Assembly: GCA_963788115.1 (NCBI GenBank) | Contig: CAWBFD010000004.1 | Span: 1,674,001 to 1,738,000, forward strand | DNA: 64,000 bases | Origin: CAWBFD01 sp963788115 | GTDB taxonomy: Bacteria > Actinomycetota > Thermoleophilia > Solirubrobacterales > 70-9 | Direction of reading: 5' to 3' | Shown: positions 24,787 to 33,560 of the stretch, one piece after another | How the letters are laid out: each line of letters starts with the position of its first letter | How positions within the stretch are numbered: position 1 is the first letter of the stretch | Made by a program: the position numbers and the translations under genes | Notes under the pieces: generated by a model | What the model was told of the DNA's origin: nothing | The model's database searches: none | The model's input: the letters and a program-made list of their open reading frames with translations, nothing else

Positions 24787-25670
24787 ACTCCGCGCTGCTG
24801 CAGCAGCTCGCCCTCGGCGGCGAGTTGCGCGATGTCGTCGCCGCGCATCGGCTCGCCGAGGTCCATCGAGGCGGCGGCTACCCGCTCGGGGTCCTTGAAG
24901 TGGGTGGTGGCCTCGACGATCGCGCGCGCCCGCCGCTCTGGGTCCTCCGACTTGAAGATCCCGGAGCCGACGAAGTTCCCCTCGGCGCCCAGCTGCATCG
25001 TCAGCGCCGCATCGGCCGGGGTGGCGATCCCGCCGGCGCAGAACATCGGCACCGGCAGCCAGCCCTCGGCGGCGACGTCACGCACGACCTCCAGCGGCGA
25101 CCGAAGCTCCTTGGCGGCGGAGGGAAGCTCCTCGGTGGGCAGCGCCGCCAGCCGCTTGATTCCGCCGACGATCCCGCGCAGGTGGCGTACCGCCTCGACG
25201 ATGTTCCCGGTGCCCGCCTCACCCTTGGAGCGGATCATCGCCGCCCCCTCGGCGATCCGCCGCAGCGCCTCCCCGAGGTTGGTGGCGCCGCAGACGAATG
25301 GCACCTCGAACTCGTGCTTGTCGATGTGGTTCGCCTCGTCGGCCGGGGTCAGCACCTCGGACTCGTCCACGTAGTCGACCTCGAGCGACTGCAACACCTG
25401 GGCCTCGGCGAAGTGGCCGATCCTGGCCTTCGCCATCACCGGGATCGTCACCGACTCCTGGATCTCCTTGATCACCCCTGGGTTCGCCATGCGGGCAACG
25501 CCGCCCGCGGCCCGGATGTCGGCGGGGACGCGCTCGAGCGCCATCACCGCAACCGCGCCGGCGTCCTCGGCGATCCGCGCCTGCTCCGCGGTGGTGACAT
25601 CCATGATCACCCCGCCCTTGAGCATCTCGGCGAGGCCGCGCTTGACCCGAAACGTCGCTCGCTCGGCCAT
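24783..25670 (-). CDS. pdxS: Pyridoxal 5'-phosphate synthase subunit PdxS
   Basis: TIM-barrel synthase of 295 residues. Asp24 in GGVIMDVT, Lys81 in MAKARIGHF and the later lysine in GATNLGEAL-RIAEGAAMIRSKGEAGTG context are the catalytic residues of the family. The -10-like TATCCT lies seven bases before the ATG, so the message may be leaderless. It heads the pdxS-pdxT-M29 unit. Confidence 0.96.
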   Translation of the reverse strand: MAERATFRVKRGLAEMLKGGVIMDVTTAEQARIAEDAGAVAVMALERVPADIRAAGGVARMANPGVIKEIQESVTIPVMAKARIGHFAEAQVLQSLEVDYVDESEVLTPADEANHIDKHEFEVPFVCGATNLGEALRRIAEGAAMIRSKGEAGTGNIVEAVRHLRGIVGGIKRLAALPTEELPSAAKELRSPLEVVRDVAAEGWLPVPMFCAGGIATPADAALTMQLGAEGNFVGSGIFKSEDPERRARAIVEATTHFKDPERVAAASMDLGEPMRGDDIAQLAAEGELLQQRGV

Positions 25671-25776
25671 GCGCCCAAGGATAGTGACGGCGACGGGAAG
25701 CGAAGCGCCCGGAACCGGCGGCTCTGACGCCGGGGCTGCCGTCGCAACCCGGTTCTGCAGGTGCGCGCCGCCGGCC

Positions 25777-26715
25777 TTACTTCAGCTTGAACGCGCGGAT
25801 GCGGTCCTTGTAGGTGCCCTCGTCACGCGCATAGACGCCGTGGGCGAGCGCCTGGACGATCGCCAGGAGGGAGGTGTTCGAGCGCGTGAACGAGGGGCCG
25901 TTGGAGGAGTAGTAGAGCGTGAGGTCGGAGTGCTCTCCCACCTCCGACAGGGTCGCGTCGGTGATCGCCAGGGTCGTCGCCCGACGGTGCTTGGCGAGCT
26001 TCATCGCGCGGACCACGATCGGGTGCGCACGCCCGGCCGAGAAGGCAATCACGAGGCTGCCCTCGTCGACATGGCCGAGCCGGGCGATCGAGTCCTGGCG
26101 GGGGCTGGAGATCAGCTCCGCGCGGATGTCCAGCAACGCGAGCAGATGGCGCAGGTAGCTGGCGAAGAACGCGAGCTGCTCAACCCCGACGATCATCACC
26201 CGCTGGGCGCCGGCCAGGGCGCTGACGCAGGCCTCGACCTGCTCGCGGGTGAGGTTGCGGACGGTCTCCTCGACGTTCGCATGGTCGGCGGCCAGCGACG
26301 CCTCGAACTCCGAGTGGTCGAAGTCGAATAGGGGAGCAGCGGGGACGCCGTTCTCGGCCGGGGAGCGGTGGCGGTACTCCTCGATCGCGGCCTGCTGCAG
26401 CTCGGGATAGCCCTCGAACCCCAGAGCCTGTGAGAAGCGGACCACGGTCGATGAGGAGGTGTTCGCGCGGCGGGCGAGCTCCTCGGCGGTTTGGAACGCA
26501 GCCTCGTCCAGATGGTCGACGATGTAGCGGGCGACGTCCTTCTGGGAGCGGGAAAACTCCTCGAAGCGCTCGGTGATATACGTCGACAGGGTCTTCCCGT
26601 TCGGCCGTGATACACGACTCTTACGGACCGAGCGAGAGCCGCCGGGCCGAGGCTTGGTCGCGGTCTTGCTCACGGCGGGTTGATTCGCCCCAACCGCCGG
26701 TTTCCCTTCCGCCAT
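25777..26715 (-). CDS. RpiR/MurR-family transcriptional regulator (HTH plus SIS domain)
   Basis: Regulator of 312 residues: an Arg/Lys-rich N-terminal tail, an RpiR-type helix-turn-helix (TAEELARRANTSSSTVVRFSQALGFEGYPEL), and a C-terminal SIS sugar-phosphate-binding domain (RVMIVGVEQLAFFASYLRHLL, VIAFSAGRAHPIVVRAMKLAK). Members sense phosphosugars and control sugar or amino-sugar metabolism. The start is the ATG at 26715; upstream in-frame codons run antisense into the neighbouring gene. It is divergent from the 26723 gene with only 7 bp between starts. Its target is unknown. Confidence 0.88.
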   Translation of the reverse strand: MAEGKPAVGANQPAVSKTATKPRPGGSRSVRKSRVSRPNGKTLSTYITERFEEFSRSQKDVARYIVDHLDEAAFQTAEELARRANTSSSTVVRFSQALGFEGYPELQQAAIEEYRHRSPAENGVPAAPLFDFDHSEFEASLAADHANVEETVRNLTREQVEACVSALAGAQRVMIVGVEQLAFFASYLRHLLALLDIRAELISSPRQDSIARLGHVDEGSLVIAFSAGRAHPIVVRAMKLAKHRRATTLAITDATLSEVGEHSDLTLYYSSNGPSFTRSNTSLLAIVQALAHGVYARDEGTYKDRIRAFKLK

Positions 26716-26722
26716 CTCGTCG

Positions 26723-27148
26723 ATGTGGTTGGATCGCGTCGTGGACGCCGCCTCCGCCCTCCGTCTGGTCAACCGGGGGATGGCCGTGTTCGATCTCGTC
26801 CTCGGATCGGCCACGATCGCGGCGCCGGCCACGACCCTCGCGGTCCTCGGACACGATGATCCCTCCCCTGATGCCGAGCACCTGTTCCGCCGCTGCGGCC
26901 CGATCTGGCTCACCTTCGCCGCCGCTCACGCGGTGGCCGACCGGCGCGCCGACCCCGAGGACTGGTGGGCGCTCGCCTGGCTGCGCGGCACGGAGCTCGG
27001 CACCGACGTCCTCTGGTCCCGCTCGCCGGCGTTCACGCGCCCCGGGGCGCGGAGCGCGCTGTGGTTCGCGGGCGGGGCGAACCTGGCGATGACGATCGGG
27101 TTCGCCTGGATGGCGCGAAGGGGGGCGGCCCCGGCTACTGATACATGA
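26723..27148 (+). CDS. Small predicted membrane protein, unknown family
   Basis: Protein of 141 residues with several hydrophobic segments (RGMAVFDLVLGSATIAAPA, PIWLTFAAAHAVADR, ALWFAGGANLAMTIGFAWM). Composition and codon use fit a real gene. I do not recognise the family. It is divergent from the RpiR regulator and overlaps the end of the convergent gene at 27135 by 14 bp. The start could also be the internal Met of MAVFDLV. Confidence 0.6.
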   Translation: MWLDRVVDAASALRLVNRGMAVFDLVLGSATIAAPATTLAVLGHDDPSPDAEHLFRRCGPIWLTFAAAHAVADRRADPEDWWALAWLRGTELGTDVLWSRSPAFTRPGARSALWFAGGANLAMTIGFAWMARRGAAPATDT

Positions 27149-28208
27149 CGTAGTCGACGCGCGGACGGAGTCGAAGCACCTGCCGGGGCGACATCAGGTT
27201 GCTGTCGAGCTGGTAGAAGAGCGAGAAGCCGTTGAAGAGCCGGCGCTCGGCGAGCCGCCGGTAGCCGCTTCGCTTCGGCGGCGGCGCGCCGATCCCATCG
27301 AAGTTGAGCGTGATGTCGACCTTGGCCCGGCGCCGAATGTCGTCGTCGTTCCTGACGCTCGTGTGGCGGAACTGGTGGATTACGAGGAGCTTCGACGGCA
27401 GCCGGTGCTCCTCGATCAGGTGCTGCATCCGGTGAGAGAGCCGGTTCACCTGACGAGCTCTGCTCGAGCCGACGGTCTCCCCGGGCTCGCCGTGGGGGCC
27501 GACGTCCCACTCCGGGTCGATCGCGATCCCGACGTCGGGCTCGAGCAGGAGGTTCCGCCAGTGCTCGAACTCCTTCATATATGTGGAGCGCCCGAGGCCA
27601 ATGTCCAACAGCAGCCTGCCGTTGAACCGCCGGACCTCGCGGAGGTAGCGGCGTACCAGCCGGTCCGGGACCCGGAACCGGCATTTGTCGCGGCGGCCGC
27701 TGCAGTCGGTCGGGACGGTCGCGACCATGTCGAAGGCGCGGATCACCGGCCGCTTGCCACGCCGTCGGTAGTCATGCGCCTGCTTCGCCAGACGCCTGCG
27801 CGCGCCTCGAGCCGACTTCCGGCCGAGCGCGCCGAACCCACCCGGCAGGCCGTAGAGGGAGACGACGCGGTTGCGGGGGAAGAGGGAGCGGCGGACGCCC
27901 TTGAAGGCGGCGGCGCGCTTGCCGGGCGGCAGGCCCCGGTTCACGGATCCGCGGCGGAGCGCGGCGCGCTCGGTCGCCAGGGCCCGGTCGATCGCCGCCT
28001 CGACCTCGCCCCTGCTCAGCGGATCCGGTCGGGGCCCGAGCCCGCCCTCCTCGCCCGCCCTTGCGCCAGCGAGCCCGGCCAGGCTCACGCCGGCGAAGGC
28101 CGCTGCCGCGACCATCGCCACCAGGGTGCGCCACAACGGCCGGCGGTGTCCGCGCCCGTTCGCGGCCGCCATGCCTCGAGCGCGCGCAGTCCGGCTGACG
28201 CGCCCCAT
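27135..28208 (-). CDS. Secreted protein of unknown function, possible TIM-barrel glycoside-hydrolase-like fold
   Basis: Protein of 357 residues with an N-terminal signal/anchor (LWRTLVAMVAAAAFAGVSLAG). The mature part has barrel-like strands: VIRAFDMVATVP, GRLLLDIGLGRSTY, DVGIAIDPEW, KLLVIHQFR and VDITLNFDGIG, with acidic residues at strand ends. That pattern recalls glycoside-hydrolase or polysaccharide-deacetylase-like barrels, but I cannot name a family. It lies downstream of the serpin gene, separated by a hairpin repeat. Confidence 0.7.
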   Translation of the reverse strand: MGRVSRTARARGMAAANGRGHRRPLWRTLVAMVAAAAFAGVSLAGLAGARAGEEGGLGPRPDPLSRGEVEAAIDRALATERAALRRGSVNRGLPPGKRAAAFKGVRRSLFPRNRVVSLYGLPGGFGALGRKSARGARRRLAKQAHDYRRRGKRPVIRAFDMVATVPTDCSGRRDKCRFRVPDRLVRRYLREVRRFNGRLLLDIGLGRSTYMKEFEHWRNLLLEPDVGIAIDPEWDVGPHGEPGETVGSSRARQVNRLSHRMQHLIEEHRLPSKLLVIHQFRHTSVRNDDDIRRRAKVDITLNFDGIGAPPPKRSGYRRLAERRLFNGFSLFYQLDSNLMSPRQVLRLRPRVDYVMYQ

Positions 28209-28274
28209 CGGCCGCTCACCATAGCGAGAGAGGTTGCGGTCGAGTGAATTATCGTGCCCGGCCGCCTACGCGCG

Positions 28275-28319
28275 GGTGAGGCGGATTGAGGGCGATACAT
28301 GCCCTGGATCCGCCTCACC
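28275..28319. repeat. 12-bp perfect hairpin, family GGTGAGGCGGAT (copy 2)
   Basis: GGTGAGGCGGAT (28275-28286) and ATCCGCCTCACC (28308-28319) are perfect inverted repeats with a 21-base loop. The arms are identical to the hairpin at 22124-22168, while the loops differ. It lies 7 bp after the serpin stop codon. Transcript-end or processing element by position; no U-tract. Confidence 0.8.
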
Positions 28320-28326
28320 TTGACAT

Positions 28327-29589
28327 CTACGGGCGCATCACCCGGCCGAGGAACACGATCGCGCCCGTGTCCCGGGCACGAATCGCGTACACGAACGGCC
28401 GGTCGACGGTGAGTGACACGGAGGGCGCCGAGACGATGCCGGCGACGACCCCGGTCGCCGCCGCGGCCTCGGTCCCCAGCTCGTCGACCCGGATGAAGGC
28501 GTCGTGGAACACCCCCGAGATGTGCAGACCCTCCTCGCGGGCCGCGGAGTTGATGCCGGTGAAGTCGGCCGCGGTCCAGCTGAACGCGTCCTCGATCCCA
28601 AGGGCCCGGAGCGGGGTCGTCAGCTCCGTGTCGCTCTCGAACTCGAACGGAGGCAGGGTCAGGATCGCGTCCTTCGCTCGCTCGAGGCCCTTGGCTGCCA
28701 ACGCCAGGAACTTGCGATCGATTCGACCCTCGATCTGCTCGAAGCGCCCCCCGTCGGGGACGATCAGCAGCATCGAGTACTTCCCTCCCCGGTAGGCGAC
28801 CTCCGCTGCCTGGTAGCCGTTCCCGTCGGCGTAGCGGAGGGGGCCGCGCCGCGACATCGCGTCGGCCTGGATGCTCTCCCCGTTCGCGAGGGTGAATTGA
28901 CGTTCCCCGGCCTCGCGGAAGCGCTGCCTCCAGCGGGCCTTGAAGTGGATCGCGTTGGTGATCACGAGGCGCGTCAAGTCATCGATTGAGCCGGCCGGGA
29001 GCAACTCGTCGATCCGCCCCCGCGTGGCCCGCTCCGCCCAGCGGTTGATGGTCCGGCGCGAGAGCTCCGGTTGCGCGATGAAGTCCTGCCGTCGCAGGCC
29101 GGCGCCATAGCCGTTCCTGAGCGTCGACACGAACGGCGTCTCGACGTCGTATCCCGCCTGCGCCCATAGCGCGTTCGAGAGCGCGAGCCTGAACCCCCAA
29201 CCCTTGCCGGGGCGCTTGCCGCCTCTCGAGGGCAGTGAGTCGCCGAGGCGCCCGAGCGCGGGGTGCCGCGACGTGCTCGGCATCGTGGCCAGGTGAAGCG
29301 CCTCGCTCATCTGGGCCCCGGTATCCCCTCGCGCCCCCACGGACACCATCGAGAGCGCCTGGTGAACGCTGAGCGGCGCGAACACGAGGTTGTCCGAGCC
29401 CTGCGCGAGCTCGTGGTAGAGGTCGACCGCGAAGGCGTTGTTGGCGGCGACCGCCGGGGCGAGGCGTGCACCGGCGGGCCGCTCGGCATCAGAGCCGCCG
29501 CCGCGACCACCGGCCGTGACCACGAGCGCGGCCAGGACCACCCCGGTGGCGCCGGCCATCACCAGGATCGTTCGGAGTGTGCGAGTCAT
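28327..29589 (-). CDS. Serpin-family serine protease inhibitor, secreted or membrane-anchored
   Basis: Protein of 420 residues. An N-terminal hydrophobic segment (ILVMAGATGVVLAALVVTAG) precedes a complete serpin fold: NLVFAPLSVHQALSMVSVGARGDT, ITNAIHFKARWRQ, and the C-terminal DRPFVYAIRARDTGAIVFLGRV. The reactive-loop hinge GTEAAAAT fits the inhibitory consensus (P15 Gly, P14 Thr, P12-P9 Ala). Counting from it places P1-P1' at about Val-Ser, which would suit an elastase-like protease; this is inference. Bacterial serpins are uncommon, and export suggests defence against external proteases. Confidence 0.93.
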   Translation of the reverse strand: MTRTLRTILVMAGATGVVLAALVVTAGGRGGGSDAERPAGARLAPAVAANNAFAVDLYHELAQGSDNLVFAPLSVHQALSMVSVGARGDTGAQMSEALHLATMPSTSRHPALGRLGDSLPSRGGKRPGKGWGFRLALSNALWAQAGYDVETPFVSTLRNGYGAGLRRQDFIAQPELSRRTINRWAERATRGRIDELLPAGSIDDLTRLVITNAIHFKARWRQRFREAGERQFTLANGESIQADAMSRRGPLRYADGNGYQAAEVAYRGGKYSMLLIVPDGGRFEQIEGRIDRKFLALAAKGLERAKDAILTLPPFEFESDTELTTPLRALGIEDAFSWTAADFTGINSAAREEGLHISGVFHDAFIRVDELGTEAAAATGVVAGIVSAPSVSLTVDRPFVYAIRARDTGAIVFLGRVMRP

Positions 29590-29654
29590 GCGTGCGAGCC
29601 GTCCCTGTCCTGACTACGTCCGAGCGAGAGCTCCGTCACGCCCCTGCCGAGGAT

Positions 29655-30347
29655 TCACCCCGCGGGCGCCCTCACGGAGGCGACGAAGCCGCGGACGTCC
29701 GCCGCCGGCTCGGTGTAGGCCTCGCCGAGAGCATTCTCCATCGCGGTCATGTACTCCTCCGCCCACTCCGGGAACTCGTAGTCGATCGCGCGCAGGAACT
29801 CGAGCGTCGCCGCCAGGCGAATGTCGGCGATCGTGGGCTGATCGCCCCCGATGAAGGTCTTCCCGTCGAGGAAGAACGAGCGATAGACATCGAGCGGCAC
29901 GGCGAGCGCCGCCTCGGCGTCCTTCTGGGCCTTCGCCTTCATCTCGTCATCGGCATCGGACGTGGCGACCTCGCCCGCATACTGCGGGAAGCCGAGCGTC
30001 GGGTAGGTGGCGCGCGCGACGAGCGGGTAGAGCGTCCCGATCAAGTAGAACATCGCGTTGTCGACCATCGCCCGCTCGCCCGGGTCCTCGGGGTAGAACC
30101 GGGTGAGTCCGTGCTTGTTGCAGAGGTACTGCATGATCGCGCAGCTCTCCCCGAGCGCGCCCCTTGGCAGCCCTTCCTCCTGGAGCAAGGGCGTCAACCC
30201 GGCCGGGTACTTCCCAAGGAACTCCGGCTCCTCCTTCTTCCCCCACACGTCCAGCTCTTCGAACTCGAGCCCGGCGGCTCGCACGAAGATCCGAGCGGTC
30301 AGGTTGTTGACGCTCGGCTTCAGGATGTTCAGCGTGTTTGCAGCCAT
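29655..30347 (-). CDS. Glutathione S-transferase-fold protein
   Basis: Protein of 230 residues with the GST layout: an N-terminal thioredoxin-like half (LNILKPSVNNLTARIFVRAAGLEFEELDV, then GLTPLLQEEG and ESCAIMQYL), and a helical C-terminal half with IGGDQPTIADIRLAATLEFL, the N-capping box of GSTs. Actinobacteria usually lack glutathione, so the thiol used is unclear. The ATG is preceded by GGAGGAG. It is a single gene between the serpin and the PaaK-like ligase. Confidence 0.87.
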   Translation of the reverse strand: MAANTLNILKPSVNNLTARIFVRAAGLEFEELDVWGKKEEPEFLGKYPAGLTPLLQEEGLPRGALGESCAIMQYLCNKHGLTRFYPEDPGERAMVDNAMFYLIGTLYPLVARATYPTLGFPQYAGEVATSDADDEMKAKAQKDAEAALAVPLDVYRSFFLDGKTFIGGDQPTIADIRLAATLEFLRAIDYEFPEWAEEYMTAMENALGEAYTEPAADVRGFVASVRAPAG

Positions 30348-30412
30348 TTTCTCCTCCGGGTTGTCGCAGGGGTCTCGCTAGTCCTGGAGCTTCCGCACGC
30401 GTAAGCCTCGCG

Positions 30413-31717
30413 CTAGCGCTCGACGAGCGTCGACTTGTATTCGCTGCGACTCAGGCTCCCCCACGGCACGAGCTCCACGCGGGTCTGGACCACGAGTACC
30501 TCGCGCAGTCTGTCACGGATCGCTTCCGCCAGCCCCGACTTGGCCGCGCGGCCCCGCGCGAGCTCGACGCTCACGGGCAGCGGCGGCTCCTGCTTTGAGC
30601 CCGGCGCCTGCGGCGTGACCAGGATGTGGCCGCTCACCTCGGGGGCGAATGCGCCCACCACCTCGCGGATGGCCGACGGGAAGACGTTCACCCCGCGCAC
30701 GATGAGCATGTCGTCGGTTCGCCCGATGCACCGCACGCGCGGGCTCGTGCGGCCGCAGCCGCATGAAGTCGTCCGGACCCGGACGTGGTCGCGGGTACGG
30801 AAGCGCAGCAGAGGCGCCGCGCGATGCCGAAGGTGCGTCATTACGAGCTCGCCGGTGGCGCCGTCGTCCCACTCGAGGGCGCCCCCGGTCTCCGGCTCGA
30901 TCAGCTCGGCATGGACGATGCCGCGCGCGCCGAGATGCATCCCGTCCTGGGCCTCGCACTCCCCCCAGAGCGAGACGCCGATGTCGCCGATGCCCATCGC
31001 CTCGGTGACCCGTGCCCCCCAGCCCTCCTCGAGCACCGCGCGGAAGGCCGGTTCGCCGCCACCGGGCTCACCCGCGACCAGGACGCGCTCGACGCTTGAT
31101 CCCCGCAGATCCATGTCCCGCTTCACCGCCCATTCGACCAGGTGGGCCGCATAGGAGGGCGTGAGCACCGCGGCCTCGGGCCGGAGCTGCTCGACCGCCA
31201 GCATCAGCCGCTCGGAGTTCCCGGTGCCGACCGGGATGTGACAGAGGCCGATGCGCTCGAAGGCGGCGAGCGCCGCGCCCGCCGCGAACGGCCCGGCGTT
31301 GTAGGTGGAGACGAGCCGCTGGCCGGCGACGATGCCGGATGCCCCGTAGCTGCGCGCCGAGGCCGTCACCCAGTTGTCGAGATCGCCTTCCGTCAGCGGC
31401 ACGTAGCTGGGCGTCCCGGTCGTGCCGCTCGTCGAGTAGATGCGAACGATCTCGGACCGGGCCGCGCAGAGATGAGCCCCGATCGGATCCTCGGGGCTGC
31501 ACGTCGCCCGGATCTCGCCCTTATCGGTGAGCGGCAGCTGGGCGATGTCCGCCAGTCCACCAGCTGCCTCCGCCGAGGCGAATCCCGCAGCGGCGAGCTT
31601 CTCGCGATAGAAGGCCGAGCGCTCGAAGAGGTAGGCGAGCTGGGTGCGGTAGGCGCCATCGTCCGCCGCGACCTGCTCTGCCCAGGGCCGGGCTTCGATC
31701 TCCGGGGCGAGCATCAA
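30413..31717 (-). CDS. Phenylacetate-CoA ligase-like AMP-forming ligase
   Basis: ANL-superfamily enzyme of 434 residues, close to PaaK: LPLTDKGEIR, the P-loop YSTSGTTGTPS, the adenylate-binding VTEAMGIGDIGVS, GELVMTHL, and IGRTDDMLIVRGVNVFPSAIRE. It should activate an aromatic or other carboxylic acid with ATP and CoA. The segment RVRTTSCGCGRTSPRVRCIGR is the cysteine-rich loop typical of this branch. It overlaps the upstream citrate-synthase-fold gene by 4 bp, so the two products may act on one acyl-CoA pathway. The substrate is unknown. Confidence 0.87.
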   Translation of the reverse strand: MMLAPEIEARPWAEQVAADDGAYRTQLAYLFERSAFYREKLAAAGFASAEAAGGLADIAQLPLTDKGEIRATCSPEDPIGAHLCAARSEIVRIYSTSGTTGTPSYVPLTEGDLDNWVTASARSYGASGIVAGQRLVSTYNAGPFAAGAALAAFERIGLCHIPVGTGNSERLMLAVEQLRPEAAVLTPSYAAHLVEWAVKRDMDLRGSSVERVLVAGEPGGGEPAFRAVLEEGWGARVTEAMGIGDIGVSLWGECEAQDGMHLGARGIVHAELIEPETGGALEWDDGATGELVMTHLRHRAAPLLRFRTRDHVRVRTTSCGCGRTSPRVRCIGRTDDMLIVRGVNVFPSAIREVVGAFAPEVSGHILVTPQAPGSKQEPPLPVSVELARGRAAKSGLAEAIRDRLREVLVVQTRVELVPWGSLSRSEYKSTLVER

Positions 31718-32538
31718 TCGCGCTGATCGGCCGGCGGCTGGTACTCGATCGCCTCCTCCGCTCTCGCCGCCATGAGGAACCCCAGGGGCTGCCGCTGCTC
31801 CTCGGCCAGATGGGCCAGCAGACCAGCGGTGCGGGCGAGGATCGGGACTGACTTCACGGCGGTCGGCGGAAAGCCCAGGTCGAGCATCACCGCCGCGATC
31901 GGCATCGCGACGTTCATCGTCAGCGATCTCCCCCAGGCCGCGGCGGCGGCATCGCGAAAGCAGCGAGCGAGCAGGACATGGGGCCCGCTCACCCCTCGGG
32001 CATCCGCGAGCTCGAGGATCCGCTCGGCGCGCGGGTCGAGCGGCTGATGGACCGGATGGCCGAACCCGGGCAACCTGCCGTCCGACGCATGGATCTCATT
32101 CGCCATCTCCTCGGCGACCGTCGCCGGCCCGCCACCGGACGCCATCCTCCCCCGCGCCTCGGCGAGCAGCTGTGCGCAGGACTCGGACGTGCCGAGGATG
32201 ACCGGACCGCAGCCGAGGATCCCCGCGGCAACGGCCCCCTGCAGCGAGCCGGGGTCGGCGGCGAGTGTCATCCGCGCCGCGATGTTGGTGGGCATCATCC
32301 CGTGCTCGGCGATCGCGACGAGCAGCAGGTCGAGGAAGAAGCGCTGGTCGTCGGTCGGCTCGTTGCCGGTGAGCAACAGATGGAAGTACTCGGTGAAGGT
32401 CAACCGCCCCATCAGGTCGCCGGTGAGGTCGCGCCCTCGCACCTCGACCCTGTCTGGATAGGCCTGGCTGATGTGGCTGACAGGGCTCGCGCTCTTTCCG
32501 ATCTGCGTGCTCCCTCCACTCGTGCCGTCGCCAGGCAT
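31714..32538 (-). CDS. Citrate synthase-fold protein, citryl-CoA lyase-like
   Basis: Protein of about 274 residues from the chosen ATG at 32538; longer in-frame starts exist upstream. It matches the C-terminal two thirds of citrate synthases: RGRDLTGDLMGRLTFTEYFHLLLTG, GFGHPVHQPLDPRAERI (the catalytic-domain His and Arg), and LGFPPTAVKSVPILARTAGLLAHLAEE. The usual HGGAxE segment with the catalytic His is replaced by GCGPVILGTSE, so canonical citrate synthase activity is doubtful; citryl-CoA lyase or another acyl-CoA lyase is more likely. It is coupled to the downstream ligase gene. Confidence 0.78.
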   Translation of the reverse strand: MPGDGTSGGSTQIGKSASPVSHISQAYPDRVEVRGRDLTGDLMGRLTFTEYFHLLLTGNEPTDDQRFFLDLLLVAIAEHGMMPTNIAARMTLAADPGSLQGAVAAGILGCGPVILGTSESCAQLLAEARGRMASGGGPATVAEEMANEIHASDGRLPGFGHPVHQPLDPRAERILELADARGVSGPHVLLARCFRDAAAAAWGRSLTMNVAMPIAAVMLDLGFPPTAVKSVPILARTAGLLAHLAEEQRQPLGFLMAARAEEAIEYQPPADQRD

Positions 32539-32692
32539 TCGGGCGACGCTATGCATCCGAACCGCGGCTGTCAAGACCGGGCGCCACGGCGCGCAACCTC
32601 GCAGTGGTACCGGAGACCGATGAGGTCGGGACGACTGGGGCCGCACCATGACGGGGGCCACCGTCAAACATCAGCTGCGGCGCCCTGATCGA

Positions 32693-33436
32693 TTAGGCGG
32701 CCCAGGTCTCCGCCCGCTTCGCCAGGCCCTCCACGAAGAGGTCGAGCAGGAGCTCAAAGCGCTGATCCGGATCGCTGATCGTGAAGTGGTCGGCGACGGC
32801 GACGAGGTTGGGGAAGCGGTCCGTCGGGAGGTCCGCGAGGTAGTCGCGCGCCATCCTCGCCATCTCCTCCAGCGGCGGTTGATCGGGAGGCGGCTCGCCG
32901 CCCTCACCGGTCTCGTCCATCGTGAAGCCGTTCACGACCGAGGTCAACAGGTGAAAACCGAGCACGGCCAGCTGGTCGGGCACGCCGCCGGCGCGCAGCA
33001 TGGCGAGCACGCGTTCCGAGTAGCGCAGCGCGTTCGGTCCCATCGGGATGCGCCCGATCGAGATCCGGACGACGTCGCGGTGTCGAAGAATCGTGGCGCG
33101 CATAGTCCGCGCCACCTCCTTCAGCTGCTCCTGCCAGCGCTCCGGATCCGGGTCGGGAACCTCCTGCTCACCGATCACCCGATCGAAGATCAGGTCGAGT
33201 AGCCCGTCCTTCGAACCGACGTGCCAGTAGAGCGACGCGGCCCCGGTGTCGAGCTCCTCGGCGATCCGCCGCATGCTCAGCCCGTCAAGGCCCTCCGAGT
33301 CGAGGACCCGCATCGCCGCGTCCAGGATCGCCTCCTGCGTCAGCGGGTCACGGCGGCGTCTCGGGCCGCGCTGGGGAATCCGGTGCCACGGAGGAGCGGG
33401 GAGCGTCTCGGGGTCGGGTGAGTCGCGGTCGGGCAT
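32693..33436 (-). CDS. TetR/AcrR-family repressor, TetR_C type
   Basis: Protein of 247 residues. The N-terminal helix-turn-helix is clear (ILDAAMRVLDSEGLDGLSMRRIAEELDTGAASLYWHVGSKDGLLDLI), followed by a tetracycline-repressor-like ligand domain (MRATILRHRDVVRISIGR, GFHLLTSVVNGFTMDE). It is divergent from an MFS exporter, the classical arrangement for a drug-responsive repressor acting on the intergenic region. Confidence 0.92.
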   Translation of the reverse strand: MPDRDSPDPETLPAPPWHRIPQRGPRRRRDPLTQEAILDAAMRVLDSEGLDGLSMRRIAEELDTGAASLYWHVGSKDGLLDLIFDRVIGEQEVPDPDPERWQEQLKEVARTMRATILRHRDVVRISIGRIPMGPNALRYSERVLAMLRAGGVPDQLAVLGFHLLTSVVNGFTMDETGEGGEPPPDQPPLEEMARMARDYLADLPTDRFPNLVAVADHFTISDPDQRFELLLDLFVEGLAKRAETWAA

Positions 33437-33560
33437 TGCTCGAACAGCGTACTAGGAAAGAACGTCGTTGCACGATATCTGTCAATCTGCTAGAACGGTG
33501 TTCGACAACGAACAGCGCTCGACTTCTCATCAAATGTTCGAGAAACGGAGGACCCACGAA
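33437..33560. promoter_or_regulatory. Divergent TetR-MFS control region with a candidate operator
   Basis: The 124-bp gap between the tetR-like and exporter genes holds GTTCG-ACAA-CGAAC (33500-33513), an inverted repeat suited to a dimeric repressor. The word CGAACAGCG occurs at both ends of the region (33445 and 33510 areas), giving a second possible half-site by the repressor start. GGAGG at 33548 sets the start of the exporter at 33561. Binding is inference. Confidence 0.45.
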
